From Rotaria socialis (Eukaryota > Rotifera > Eurotatoria > Philodinida > Philodinidae): a stretch of DNA of 64,000 nt. The DNA is taken from the NCBI GenBank assembly GCA_905331475.1, contig CAJNYU010001961.1, positions 1 to 64,000 on the forward strand, read 5' to 3'. How positions within the stretch are numbered: the first letter of the stretch is position 1; every line of letters begins with the position of its first letter. The translations under genes and the position numbers were made by a program. Shown in pieces: positions 10,603-24,100 of the stretch. Under the pieces are notes generated by a model. The model searched no databases. It saw only the letters and a program-made list of their open reading frames with translations, and was not told where the DNA came from.

Positions 10603-13568
10603 TTAAAGTCTCTTTTGATTATTACTATTATTTAAATTAAACGTTGAAAACAATAATTGCATTAGTTGACTATGACGATCTTGCGATGCTTCATCACTAT
10701 CATTGATACGATGTCGAAGACGACGTAATTCGTTACTAATCATTTCAAATAAATTACGAATTAAATTTTCATTTCCTATCTGACTCTGATCAGCTATTGA
10801 AGGTGTTGCCAAACATGAATTTATCTCTACACTACGTGATGGACACATTGCTGACAATGATCTTTCATCAAGCATTGTCTTCAAAAACAGAAAACAAAAA
10901 ATAAGAAATTTCTTTCATATTAAAAACATCTACTTTCTTACTTGTACACCCATATGAACACCTAGATTGGATGATAACAATTTGATTCGTTCTTGTCGAA
11001 GAAGAATTGTATAATCAATTTTTATTTGTATCCCATATGAATCTTTTAGTATTTCTAAAATTTTTATCCATATATAATTAGATTCAGCTATTTTCCAAAA
11101 TGAAGCTAATTCATCATGTGTCATGATATCATTTGTTAAACGCACACGTATGCCAAGCCATGGAAGTGTACGAACAGATTCTGGACATGCATATATATCA
11201 GAAAACATGACTGTACTTTCATTACCAAAATCCACAAAAAATACAGTTGCCTGTTGACGCTGTAAACAAATGGATTTAACCCATGCACGATACCATTTCC
11301 CATCATCAGCATAACGAGCTACCACAAGACTGATGAAAAACAAAAAACGAAAAAAACTTTTATTAATAAATATAGACCTAATGAACATACGTTTTTATTC
11401 GTGGCATTTCGCATGGAGAACAATTTGAAATATTTGTTCCCTGTAATTGACTCATAGCTTGATCAATAACAACCGTATTTTCATTAACAAGTAATACATA
11501 AAATGAATTATCTTTACCACTAAATGAACTAAGTAGTGCTTTTAATTCATCACCGACACTTAATGGGAGTTCATGTCGAAATTGTTCAATCGATTCTTCT
11601 TCAGGTGTCATTACAGTCTGAAATGAAAAAAACAAAAGCTTTTGGATATTGTGAAATTTTCTTTTTCTTTTCTGTAAATAGTATTTCTTTCTAGGCCAGA
11701 AAAGTTTATTTCTATGCAACAACATATTTGTTTCAGTAAGTTTAAGACTCAGAAAGTTTTGAGCCCAGTGACGCCTAATCTGTATGAAAGATAAACATTT
11801 TATTCTTTTTTTATGGCTAATTAAAGTTTTTCAAAAAGTTTGGATCTTAAATTTTGAGGCTTAAAATCAATTCTGCTCCTTTGCCTCTTATTGTTTATCT
11901 AAAACGATCTGTTCCAATATGTAATCTTATGTTTGCTTGAAGACACACAATGAATGTATCTTTATAACAATCGTTTCACTAGACACTATCTAAGAGAGAA
12001 AAAGAAAGAAATACTTACATTCGGTACAAGTAATTGTCTTATTTGATCGTTAATAATTCTTCCATTAAGTGATAGAAGAATTTTGCCTCCTGTTGCACTA
12101 TCGTAACCATTAACAGTCACATCATATTCATTTTCGCTTAATAAAGCAATACATTGAGCAAGAACTTCAGGTGACATCAAATCGTGTTTATCAGGTACAC
12201 CATCGAGATAGCACATGATACAACAAGCTGGTTCAGCATAAAATTCATTTGGTAGACGACGAATATATTCTGGCCCAATTTGCATTGCTATAGTCATGCC
12301 CCAATCCAAATAAACAACTGTAGCAGTTGAAAAATCTGGTGATATTTGTAATATACGACAACGAAACCAGCGGCCTTCATGATAACACGCACATAAACGA
12401 TTCACTTGAGCCCTAGTAAAACAATACATATTTAAGATTGTTACAAGAAATTTGGAAAGAGAATGAATACTTGAAAGGCTGAGTTGGTAATTGATCATTC
12501 TGAAGTTCAGAATGTACTGCCATTTCACGAAGAAGACGGCAAGCTGTATTAAAATCTGTATGTAACATAAGCTAAACAAATTCAAATTTTATTTTCACGG
12601 TTCTGATGAAAAGAACAAATCATATATCGAAATTTACATGAACTGTTGATGGACTTTGCGGATGAGCAATATGTACTCGGTTCAATTGTTGTCCACGTTC
12701 TAACGCTTTATGTTGTGGAATATCCATAAGGACCGGTGCAGGTTTCATAGCCGATTGGTTTTGAAGATTATTTTGTGATGAAGAATTAATTGGCTGAAAA
12801 GCTGACGATGACGATGATGATATTTGTTGTTGTTGTTGTTGTTCATTTATTTTAGTCACTGTATTATTATGAATATTATTATAGCTCGTAGCTTTTTTTA
12901 TTGATGAATTCGATGAAAAGAAAGCCGAAATAGATCGTGTTGGATCAGCCGATGCAACAATTGCTGTTGGTCGTGTTGAAATACCAACAGGAGGAATTGT
13001 TGTTAATAAAGCAGGTGGAGTTGTTTGTTCAAGTATTTCAGGTAGTTGTTGTTGTTGAGATTCTTAAAAATAAAATTAAAAAAAGACAACTGTTTAGTTG
13101 TTCCCTTTATTTTCGAAGAACAAACTCACCAACGTGATTATGACGAATAAAATCATCAGAATTTACATGACCAACATCAGGTTTAGGAAACCATTGACAT
13201 GATGGTTTATCTTCAACGTTATCTTCACTGTGTTTTTGCTTAGTTTTATTATTACTATGATGATCATCATTACTTGTATTTAATTGTGGTAAATCTGCCT
13301 TTTGCTTGCTAATGTTTAAATTTGTTTTTATCTTCTTTTGACTTGTTGCTGCTGGACGAAGATTACGAATAGCTAATTCAAAATCGCTATTAATTCCTAT
13401 TGGTGAATAAATTGATGTGTGCTTTACATCAAGATTATCATCTTTTTCATCAGAATTTGAATTAGAAACAGATAAGTCATTATTATCGGTATTTTCAATA
13501 CGATGATTATGTGTATAATGATGACCAATGCGAATCGCGCCACGAAAACCAATAGATGGATGTTGCAT
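10603..13568 (-). CDS. Tudor-domain protein with two extended Tudor domains
   Basis: Exons are 13568-13130, 13062-12638, 12571-12471, 12412-12019, 11617-11391, 11329-10942 and 10878-10603, giving 749 residues. Introns are 58-67 bp except one of 401 bp. Residues 1-~290 are low-complexity, rich in N, S, Q and H, with a poly-Q run. Tudor 1 (~323-395) contains LCACYHEGRWFRCRI and VYLDWG; Tudor 2 (~530-600) contains ARYADDGKWYRAWV and VFFVDFGN. The aromatic and D-x-G positions match methyl-arginine-binding Tudor domains of the TDRD/Tudor family, which scaffold Piwi/piRNA complexes in germline granules. A role in germline small-RNA silencing is inferred from the family. The ATG at 13568 lies just behind an acceptor-like TTTCAG, so a further upstream exon is possible. 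The exact orthologue is unclear. Confidence 0.85.
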
Positions 13569-14464
13569 ATTTACCTGAAATGTACACAAATCTATTTAGT
13601 TTGCCTGTTAAATAATGTTGCTACGGATGATTATATTTGGAACAAAAACGAAAAAAAATGAATAATATGAACAAAATAAGTTATGCACTGTAAAAATTAC
13701 GAAAATATTACGCTAATATCTATGTTTTAAAAGATTGTTTTCGAACGAAAAATTCGAGAGCTATATATCGAAAAAACATAAATTTCTATTTGCTTCATAT
13801 ACGGAATGGCTACAATAATGTGTACTCATAAAATTTGTAGATACCTAGGGTCAATTTGATTTTCAATGATACAAGATGTCTTACAAATAAATATCAAATT
13901 CATCAAGGAAACAGTTGAGATACATGTATTAAAAGTAGACTTATGGTTACGTTGATATTTATCGACAAAACTTGGTGTATAATTAATTAATAATTTAAGT
14001 TATGATCTATGCTCACAAAAAAAAAATGCAAGTCCCTACGATTATCTTTAATTGTAAGTAGGTTTCACATAATACTCTCAACTTTTCTCATATAGTACGT
14101 ATCAATGCATTTCACTCATTTCAAATGATTATCTACTACAATGAAAAACATGCTGCTTAATTGTCCTACAGCATTATGATGCAAGTCTGATAGACTAAAA
14201 TTTGTTTTACATCAACTATTTTGGACTTCAAATTCGTCACTACGGAAAGTTCGAAGGTGGGAAACATTCTAGCGATTGTAAATAAAAACTATTAAAAAAA
14301 AACAAGAAAGATTTTGTTTAAAAGAATTTATTTTCCAATCACCATAATTTTAATCTAAATAAGATGCATTTAGAAATTACATAAATCCAAAGCTTTAGAT
14401 AATTAATATTGCTTCTGTTGTTATTCATGCTTCAAATAATAAATGAACTTTACTATAGTAATGA
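13569..14464. other. Intergenic between Tudor gene and UMP-CMP kinase
   Basis: About 900 bp of AT-rich DNA with no open frame of note. It presumably holds the 5' leader and promoter of the Tudor gene and the 3' end of the kinase gene, both on the minus strand. Confidence 0.5.
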
Positions 14465-15421
14465 CTAATTTGATGACTTGATACTGCTCAATACACTTTG
14501 AACATCTTGAAATACCTAAAATTTCAATAAAAGACATTTTTTTGGTAAACGAGACAAAAAGCATTTTTATAGTTTCAACCGTATCAACATCATTTGAAGC
14601 ATCAATTCGTTTAACTAAATTTGCTTTTTCATACATTTGGATTACTGGCAGAGTTGATTCATTGTAAGTAATAATACTAAGAATATTTCAATATTGCACA
14701 TAAAGCAATAGTTATAATAAAATATGTTTTACCGTTTTCTTAAACTTTCTGTATTATCATCAGTCCGCCCACTTGCTTTTCCACGTTCAAGACATCGAAT
14801 AACACATACCTTTTTTTTCACAAAGAATATAATCAAAAAGAATCATAAAATGAAATGAAGTTCACTTGTTCGTCACAATCGAAGAATAGTACACATCGAA
14901 TATTAACTTTTCCATCCATTGCTTTTTGCCAACCATTAATATTATCTTGATTTCTTGGAAAACCATCAATTAAAAAATTTTCCTTGTCACTATTTTGCAT
15001 TGCCTTTATGAACAGAAAATAATGGAAGAATTAATTTATTCAATAAAGACGACAGTATACATTCTCAAGCAACTTGCAAGTTATTGCAACAGGTACAATT
15101 GAACCATTTTTTAAATGTTCATTTATTTCTTTACCTAATGTTGAATCAGGTTTAGCTGCTTCGTCACGAAGGAGTTCGCCAGCTGATAAATGAGCATAGT
15201 CATCGGTCTAAAAATAATCAACAATCAGATAAGTCTTATAGGTTTCATTAAGGATCCATAAAAAAAAATTGATATACAAACCTCGGCGATTCGAGCACAT
15301 TGTGTACCTTTACCTATATTGAAAACCATGAAATACATTTGAAGTTATTTATCAGTCATATACACATACCAGCGCCTGGGCCACCTAATACAAATATCAC
15401 ATTCGGCTTTTTTGATGCCAT
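14465..15421 (-). CDS. CMPK1: UMP-CMP kinase
   Basis: Seven exons: 15421-15370, 15313-15282, 15207-15061, 15003-14866, 14809-14733, 14676-14580 and 14515-14465, with introns of 56-74 bp. The product is 197 residues, the usual size for cytosolic UMP-CMP kinase. The enzyme transfers phosphate from ATP to UMP, CMP and dCMP for pyrimidine nucleotide synthesis. Visible are the P-loop GGPGAGKGTQC (residues 13-23), the nucleotide-binding [10 protein letters not shown], the signature [12 protein letters not shown], the FFDC strand, the lid [14 protein letters not shown] and the C-terminal [23 protein letters not shown] and the NQDN/GW run favour UMP-CMP kinase over adenylate kinase 1. The last 17-codon exon is only recovered by splicing a 64-bp intron that is partly open; the continuous reading would add an unrelated tail. 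Confidence 0.95.
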
Positions 15422-17457
15422 TGTATCTGCAAGAGAAAAAGAATCTTAAATAAAATCGGCTTAGCATTTAATTGGCAAATAAGGTTAAAGAGAGAAATTC
15501 TAAACTAGAACAATGTTTCTTAAGAGCGTCTTGAACATCCGTAACTTTTTAAACTGTTGTATTATTATTTTTCTCTTATCAACACTGCATACATAATAAA
15601 TAAAGTGTTTTCATTAAGGTAAACAGTATCTAATTCACAATCTACCATCATTTTTCTTCGAAACGATTATATATCTCAACTAATAACTATATTTAAACGA
15701 ATATCTTATCTATGCTTTCTTATTGATCGAAATAAGAATACAATATTAGTTTGTAAGACTCATCGTTGACGAAACAAACAACAAACATTATGTTTATGAA
15801 AATTTCTCAAGAGAATTAGTCACTGTGTCATATAATATCATCAGGTTCGATTGAATAAATATGCATAGCCGAATAGTGGCTATGTTTATTTTCTTTTCCA
15901 TGAAATGTATCTTAATCTTTCACATAAAACTACAAGTTATATGAGTTTTAGTTGATACTATATAAACAACACTGTAGCTTTCAATTGATGCAAGAACAAT
16001 CTAATATAATTTACATATACACAACCAGTGATAAAGATCTTAAATATAAAAAACAAAAAACAATTGTATATTTACATGAAATGTGTGACCATGAAATGTT
16101 TCTTAAAACACAATGTACAAGTAGAAACAATCTTACAATACTCGTTGAAAATGAATAAAAATGTCAAGTGAAGTTTTCGAGACATAAAATTAGAATAACA
16201 GAGCAAATGAACTTTTCGCAATCTGTTCAATACTAAAAAATATTCACTGCATACTAGTATTATTATCGAGTGGGCATAGGTTTGAAATGCAAGCACCAAT
16301 GAAGTCCAACGTACATGTCGGCAGCTGACTCACTAAACGATGGCGCCCTCTGGTGTTCGCCGAATGGGTATTTATTATGGCATGAAAAAATCGTTATTAA
16401 TTCTACAGTTTCGATGTACTAATATATACACAAATGATAATATCGACAAAACAAATTGAACAAATGATTAGATTTAATTTGACGATTATTCTAGTCCTAA
16501 TATACCAATCTTTTGATTGAAATTATGTGTATTTAAGTAACTAGTATCAGAATTTAAACATATTACCATCAGAAGAATTCCTATAAATAAAAACTTGCTT
16601 TTCAACTTTCTAGATCTCAAATGAACATTGTCTATTCGTTGTCAAAGATATCGTCTCATAAGAGTTTTTTTTAATTATACGTTCCAATAAATATTCCACA
16701 TAGAGTTCTTTTGTTCCAAATCTTGTTTAATCATAAAGAGCAAAGATCTGTTGGATTACGTTGGCAACTGTTTTTAATCCTTTTATTCTTTTTATATTTG
16801 AGCTATTTCCATGTTTCTTCTAGTTTATTATTCTTGAATAAGAAATATTTAATGTCTTTTTTCGTTTATTATAAAAAATTATCATATAGTTTATCTCATC
16901 GACCCGATTATTTTCTTGTTTTTGACGATTTGTAAATATATTCTACCGGAGAGATATATCGAAGAAATTATTATGATAAGTTCAAATACGTTATGCTTAC
17001 CTCATTTATGAGAGAATGTATTAGCTTTGATTTCTTAGAAACGATATACATCTAACAACTGTTATAATATTTTATATTAGTTTTTTCGTATGAGTTCTTT
17101 CGTCAGCCAATTGTATATCATGTACTGTTTCTTGATCAAAACTTCGCTAGCCAGCTATAAGATTTAATCTGATCAAAATATAATATTAAAATGTAGAATT
17201 ATTTATTTATTTATTTTTCGTACTAAAAAATATCCTAGAGTAAACCTTTTTTCATTCTAAATGTCTTCATCTTTCTCAAAAATATCAAACTGAATTTCAT
17301 AAAAACAAGTATTTAAAAACAGTATTTCCTCATGTCTAATGTGTTTTTTTCATAATTTTTTTATTTCACACAACTTCTACTTATATGATATTAAAAGGCA
17401 TTTGCAGTATATTACAAAGAAAACAAATTCAGTGCAAAAAGAAAACGAGAAGAACTT
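15422..17457. other. Intergenic, no gene seen
   Basis: About 2 kb of AT-rich DNA between UMP-CMP kinase and IQCB1. Short frames at 15952, 16072 and 16711 have biased composition and no domain. No repeat with clear ends was found. Confidence 0.5.
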
Positions 17458-20400
17458 CTATTGATGATGTTCAATTGAAGATGTAGTTGTATTTGGAGTA
17501 AATTGATGAAACTTTCGTTTTTCATACTCAAATCTAACTGGATTACTAAGAATATCATTACGAGAAAAATCATCAAGACCACCACGATTAAAATATTCAT
17601 CTTCATCGTCGTCGTCGTCATCATCCTGCGTATTAGCTATTTGTAAACCTTTATACCATGGTGCTCGTGCATATTTTAATGCTTCATTATGTGCTTCTCG
17701 TGCACGATAACGAATTGCTGACGATGGATGATTGAGATATGTTGCTGCTTGATCGAGATGATTTGTTGTTAAGATTGTTTGATTATTTGGTTCCATGGCA
17801 GATTTCAATTTTGGATAATCTAAAAAAAAACATGGAATATTTTCGAATAGAATTACGACCAACGACTAATGAACAAAATTCTTTTACTTGAAAGAAGAAA
17901 TTCTGAATCATTATTCAACATGTGAAGTAATAAACGTTGCCGTTGTTCAATTCTACGCCATGCTCGATTTGTAGTTACATAACGATTGAGATGTTCTTGT
18001 GCACGTCCATGAAGTGCAAGAAATTCTTCATCAGACATAGCTCTTGGCTTAAAAAGAATATGTATAGTTTAATATTGAAGAAGAAACATTTTATTTTCAA
18101 TAAATTCTTACTGCTCGTTCACTTCTCCATTTCTCTATTTGTTCAATTAATTCTTCACGTTTAGCTTCCGTAAGTATCGTCGGTTTAATATATTCTAATC
18201 GTTTTTGACGTCGATCAAGTTCAGCTTGTTTTCTTTGGCGATAACGACGAAATGAACGTTGAATACGACGTGCAGCACGATTCATAATAAGACGATCATG
18301 GCCACCATCAGCTAGAACACGTCGTAGTAAATAACCACGAAAAACTGCTTGGATTTTTGTTGCACTTCGTAAACGTTGAATTTCAAGATATTTTTCTACT
18401 TCAGCTAGATAATAAATAATTCAAACATTAAAAAACAAACTTGAATTTCTGTGAAATTAATTTACATGCAGGTAACAATTGAATAGCTTGTATTTGTTGA
18501 AGTTTAAATTGACGTAACCGTCGATAATGATCACGTGTTGCTAGATATTGAACTTCGGCTCGTTGACGTTGTTCCTCTTTTATTTCAGTTTCTCTTCTTT
18601 TTCTCTTTCTTAAAAAGTAAAAATAAATTTCAATTAATGAAAAAGATGAAACAGAGATAAGAAACCTAAAACTATTATGAAATTGTTTCATAGCTTGATT
18701 TGCTTTTTCCATTCGTTTTCTAGAAGTATGACCTCGCCATAATGCTTGAATTTTACTTGCAGCATAATTTTCTCTCTGAAAATTAATTTAAACATTACAT
18801 TTCACTCTCAAATGAACAATCATACTTGATATTCACGCGAATAATGGCCACCTTTGACACCACGATTTAGAATAGCAAGTAAATCTTGTAGATCCATTCC
18901 AAAACCTCGGCCATGCCATCGTTGTAAAATTGTAGGCAAACCTCTAACAGTAGCAATATCTGTGTTTAGCGAGTCAAATTTTGAACAATTAATAATGCGT
19001 ACTTGAATTTATCGGCTAATAGAAAAACAATATTTGGATCAGTTTCACAAACAGCAATTAAAGCACGTACAGCTGCCCTACAAGAATAATGAATGTCTTG
19101 TTATGTATATATGTATACAATAACATTTCTGCTTAAATCAATACAATCTAGATTTTCAAATGGTTCTTCTCTGTGAATTATGTGAAATATAATAGACAAA
19201 GATTTCAAAATATAAGCTTCTTTATTATTTTTAATTTGAATAGTTATACGTCCGAAAACATCTTTTATAAAATTAAAATATTTTCTTTCCGTTTGCGTAG
19301 CTTTGTATTCATAGTGACGATCGTGATATATTAGCATTCAATCAATGTTGCTACAATATTCATTAAAATGTATATTTATCAAACTTTTATTTTTACTTTT
19401 CTAGCAAATTTCAGATATAAAATCAAGTAATTACACATCCGAACATTCCACTAAGGCATTTTCTAATGAATTGTTACTATCACTTTAATGATTAATTATT
19501 TCAATTGATTTAATTAAATTTTAAATGATGCTATGATGATAGAATCACTTTTACTATAGAAGTTTCAGTGGAATAATGACAAGCGGTGACAACGAGAGGA
19601 AGAGAAGAGTGTACATGTGCTCACCGAACAGGTACTAAAACAGTATTAGTGTAGAGAGGTGCTCGCTATCAATGTCAAATCAGTATTTTGCTTTTGTTTT
19701 GAATATAATCAAAAGCCAATTATGCTTTATGTATTTGAAATGAATGAAAAATGATCTGATGTTAGAAAAAAAGTTCTACAAAATCCAAATTCTGAATTAG
19801 ATAAAGTTGATTTGACACTCGTATTCCTCATAAAACTTACCTTCCAACATCATTATTATCAAATACAGTTAATTTATAAGCAAGTTCATTGACATAATCC
19901 TGTTTTAATTTATTTGATAGTTCATAAAATACACTTGCACCTGTTAAACGTCTAGAAAAAGAAAAAGAAAAAGAAAAGAACAGTAGAGGAAATCGTTTTT
20001 TATTAAAAATAAACAAACAATAATAATACCCGCTCTTTCGAATAACATCTTCAAACATGTTAGTCATTAGTGAACAAAGATAAACATCATCCGTAAGAAA
20101 TAACTCCATGAATTTTGGAGAAACCAAAACTAAAATAGTAGATTTAATTTAGTGTTACTAATAAAATAATATATAAAATATTTACTTTGCTTAATTAGTG
20201 AATATTCGTTAGCATGAAAAGTCAATAGTTCAAGAAGATTACTTATAACTGTATTCATAAAACTCAAATAGTCTTGTCCAATATGAGACTAACAAATCGT
20301 TCAAAATCAATTATCAAATAAATTACAGAAAAATATAAACACCTTCGTCTACCTTTTTCTCTTGCGTATATCGATCTTGCATATGTCGTGTAAGCAAAAT

Positions 20401-20851
20401 AAAACTATCAATACCTTGTGGAAGATATTGATCATAAAATTTAGTTGACCATTGTTTTGTTTTAGCATTATTTCTATCTAATTCAACACACATGCATGAA
20501 CTAAACAAAATAATAGAAGATACAAGACAAATAAAAACTTTTTAAAAATATTGTTTACCAAGCTAATTTACTGAGACTAATTGAAGCTAAACGCCATCCA
20601 TTTGGTACCGCTGTAAAATCTTGTCTTAGTGTTAGTAATAGAATGGGTAATATATCAAGTGAAATTATTTCATGTTTAACACTTGTTATTGACTTTGATC
20701 TTTGTAAGATATCTAGTTTATTGTACAATTTGAAAAATTCATTTTCAATAAACAATTAAAACCTACTATCAAGTTGCAAAAATTTCTCTGGTAGATCTCC
20801 TGATTTTGTTCGACTTAATTCTTTCGCAAATCCAACTAAATTTGAGCTCAT
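17458..20851 (-). CDS. IQCB1: IQ-motif ciliary protein, nephrocystin-5 homologue
   Basis: Thirteen exons: 20851-20767, 20712-20559, 20500-20353, 20288-20186, 20129-20030, 19951-19841, 19077-19003, 18943-18826, 18775-18666, 18608-18466, 18404-18112, 18047-17888 and 17819-17458, giving 653 residues. The N-terminal half is helical. IQ motifs lie at about 303-325 (ASKIQALWRGHTSRKR), 397-412 (ATKIQAVFRGYLLRR) and 421-440 (ARRIQRSFRRYRQRK). The C-terminal third, with LTEAKREEL, LHGRAQEHLNRY and YRAREAHNEALKYARAPWYK, follows human IQCB1 (about 600 residues) in order and spacing. In vertebrates this protein binds calmodulin and CEP290 at the ciliary base. A glutamate/aspartate run sits near the end. 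One 763-bp intron contrasts with otherwise ~50-80 bp introns. Its start lies 329 bp downstream of the stop of the coiled-coil gene on the same strand. Confidence 0.87.
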
Positions 20852-21180
20852 TTTGATTATTATCTAAAAACAAAAGACTTGATTTGTTTTCTCTCTTCTG
20901 ATATGAATAGATTGTCATTTTATTTTTGATAACATGCACATTATAATACAAAAATAATCTAATTATATGTTAGAATTTTCTTTTTCCAACATATTCTACA
21001 AATTCTAATTAAAACGATGACATATCTGACTAAATCTCAGAAAGTAAAAAACATCAAAGAAAAATTGTTGAATAAATTTCACTGTATAACCTGAGATAGA
21101 CAAAAAGAAATGATCTTATTTATAATTTGTTAACAAGTGTATGAATAACAAAAAACAAAAAGAAAAGGAAAAAAACAAAG

Positions 21181-24100
21181 TTATGAAACAGGCGATGCTC
21201 CACATTGGTGATCATTAGCAAAACCAAATGATTCCTTATGATGAACAGGTTGATTCCATGTCGTAGATTCAATATGAGTAGCTCTGGATGGAGAGGGACT
21301 TGGCGAAGAACGAGTACTTGCCTAAATAAATTTAACATTTTTTGTAAAATAAATTTTTTTTCAGAGTAAAAAAAACTATAAATTACTTCGATGCAAATGT
21401 TACTATCAAATCGAACACTATTAATTTCTCGGCGAAGTTGGTTTCGTTCGCGTAATGTTCGATCAACACGCTCATTTAAATTTTCCATTTGATCTTCGAG
21501 TAATTGAATTTTCGATGTCAACAGAAGATTTTCCCGACGCATTTCACGAACTTTTGCATCTTTATCAACCATACTATCGAATATAAAATGCAATATAAAT
21601 AGCAGTACAAACATGTTTAAATTAGTAAAGAGGTTCTTAAATGGAACATTGATTATATGTAGTATGTGAAGGAAAAATATAAAGAAGAAAAAAGAAGTAT
21701 TATTAGTGTTTATAATTTAAAAAGCAAAGAAAAAAAGCCAATAGCATAGAAGAAGTATGCTAGAGCAACAATACATAGTTCAATGTGTTGATTGTATGGT
21801 GAGTATAGCAGAGATATACAAAGTGCTTAAAATAAAGCGTAGAAGACTTGCCTATAAAAAGTGATATTACTAATAAGATGTGGATGTGTGTGAAGTTCAT
21901 CAACAGTAGCAACAGTAGAAAAAGGAGTATGAGCAGAAACGTCAACACCAAATTTTGTTGGTTTGTACCTCGTAAGTAGCTGTCTCCGCTCATCAATCAA
22001 TTGTTGATATGCTGATTCTTGATTAAGTTTTAATTCAGTATCTTTTTCAAGTAATTGCCGTGTCTCATGTAAATCTCTTTGAACATTTTTAAGATGCTCG
22101 AAATATTTATTTTTAGTGCGCTCGAATAATTCTCTAGAAAAATGAAAGCAACTAATTTGTGTCAATAACAATAAGACAACAGTAGCCAAAATACGAACCG
22201 TTCTTCTTGTAAGCGTTGTTTATGCTTTTCTTTAGTTAATTCATAATTTTTTTGTAATTGCTCAACTTTTTGTTGATATGTTCGACATTTTAATTGCCAA
22301 TGTTGATTTTCTGATTTTTCTTTTAAATAAAGTTGAACAGCAGCTGTTGGTTCTTTTTCATTTGGCTAATATTAAAACATAGAAAAATAAAATTAATAAT
22401 AAACAAGAATTATTATGTGTACAGTTTTTAATGCATTGAATGTTTGATTTGTAACATGTATATTGTAATCATTTTTAAATCGACATTCAACAAGTTCGTG
22501 CTGTAATGTATTATTTTCTTCAATGCGATTATAAAGTTCTTTACGAATATTAACATATTCATCTTTTAATCGTTTTAATTTCATTTCAAGTCTTTGTCTA
22601 CAGAGAGAGAAAAAATAAAAAAAATTGCCTGCAGAAAATAAATAGAAAAAACTTGAAAATTAATACCGTTTGAGTTTTTCTTCTTCGATTGTATGTTGTG
22701 AACGTGTTATTTGATCAGATTTAGTTACTAATTCAGCTCTCAATAAATTTAACTCACGTCTTGTGGGTTCTGCTGTTTCATTTATTTGGGTACGTATTGT
22801 TTCTTCAAAATTTTTATCTGTTTCATGAAAACGTCTTTCAAGTTCTTGACTTTTTTCTAATGATTCTTTTGCTATAGCACGAGATTCCATTACTTCAAGT
22901 TCTAAAGCTTGAACTGTTTGTTGTAATTCAACATTCTGCAATCAAAACGACAAAATAATCAATCATTCAAAATTCTTTGTTTTTATTATCATTTAAAAAT
23001 AAAGTCTTACGCGTTTCTGTTCTTCAGATACGGCCTGTTCCAATTCCGCTATTTTTGCTATTCGTCCTTTATTTTCTTGAGATAATTGATTATTAATATT
23101 AATATGTAATGCTGATCTTTCGGTTAAATCGTTTTGTATTTGTTTCAGAAACTAAATGTAGAAAATTTAGAAGATTCGCCTTTAGATTTTGTTATCCCTA
23201 TTTACATGTTGTTTGTCTTTAACTTCAGTTTGAAGTTTATCACAATTTGATCGATATGTTTCTATTTGATTTAAATATTGCTTATTATCATGCTGTAATT
23301 GAATTATTGTTTGATGAGCGTGTAGTAGATCTCCGTCATAATTTGACTAACAGAATTCGAAAATAAAAAACATATTAATTCTCTTATATAAATGAAATTT
23401 ATTCTAATACTCACTATAATTTGCTTTTCATCATTTTGTAACATCTCTATTTGTTTATCACGCTCAGCTATATCTCGTTCATATTTATGCTGTAAATCAG
23501 TAAGATTTGTATTTAATTGACGTAATTGATTATATATCGTTTGTGTATCATTATTTGATGATGTTACAGCTAATTTAAGATCGCGATTTATTTCATCTTT
23601 TGATTTTATCTTTTAGAAATAAGTAGAAAGAAATCACTCAGAATAATAATAAAAATAATTTTAATTATAATACCTCTTCTTTAAGAGCTTTATTTTCTTG
23701 TTGAATTTGTTCATATTCATTTTGAAGTAAATTAACTTTGACATGAAGTTCATCACGTTGTTTGATGACATCCTCCATTTGTTGAACATAATCTAATTCT
23801 TTTTGTCGGTAATCATTTTGAAGTTTGAGAATTGTTTCATAAAGAGACTATAAATAGAAATTATAGTTAAAAATAAATTTTTTAGTATATGATATTGAGT
23901 ATGATTTGATGAGAGTGATAGATACTAAGAAAGAGTCATCATCATGGACTATTCTTCTGGCATGATTTTCTTTGATAAAGAAATTTCTTAAATCTTTGTT
24001 TTTGTCAAAATACTTCCATTATATCCTAAGATTGAAACTGTTACCGACAGTCAATCATCTGGCCATTCTATCTATTTTCATTTCAAGATTTAGTATATGA

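Noticed and set aside
18944-18972. Alternative acceptor AACACAG upstream of IQCB1 exon 8
   Set aside because: It gives an immediate stop; the acceptor CTGTTAG before AGGTTTGCC keeps the frame and restores KGLPTIL.
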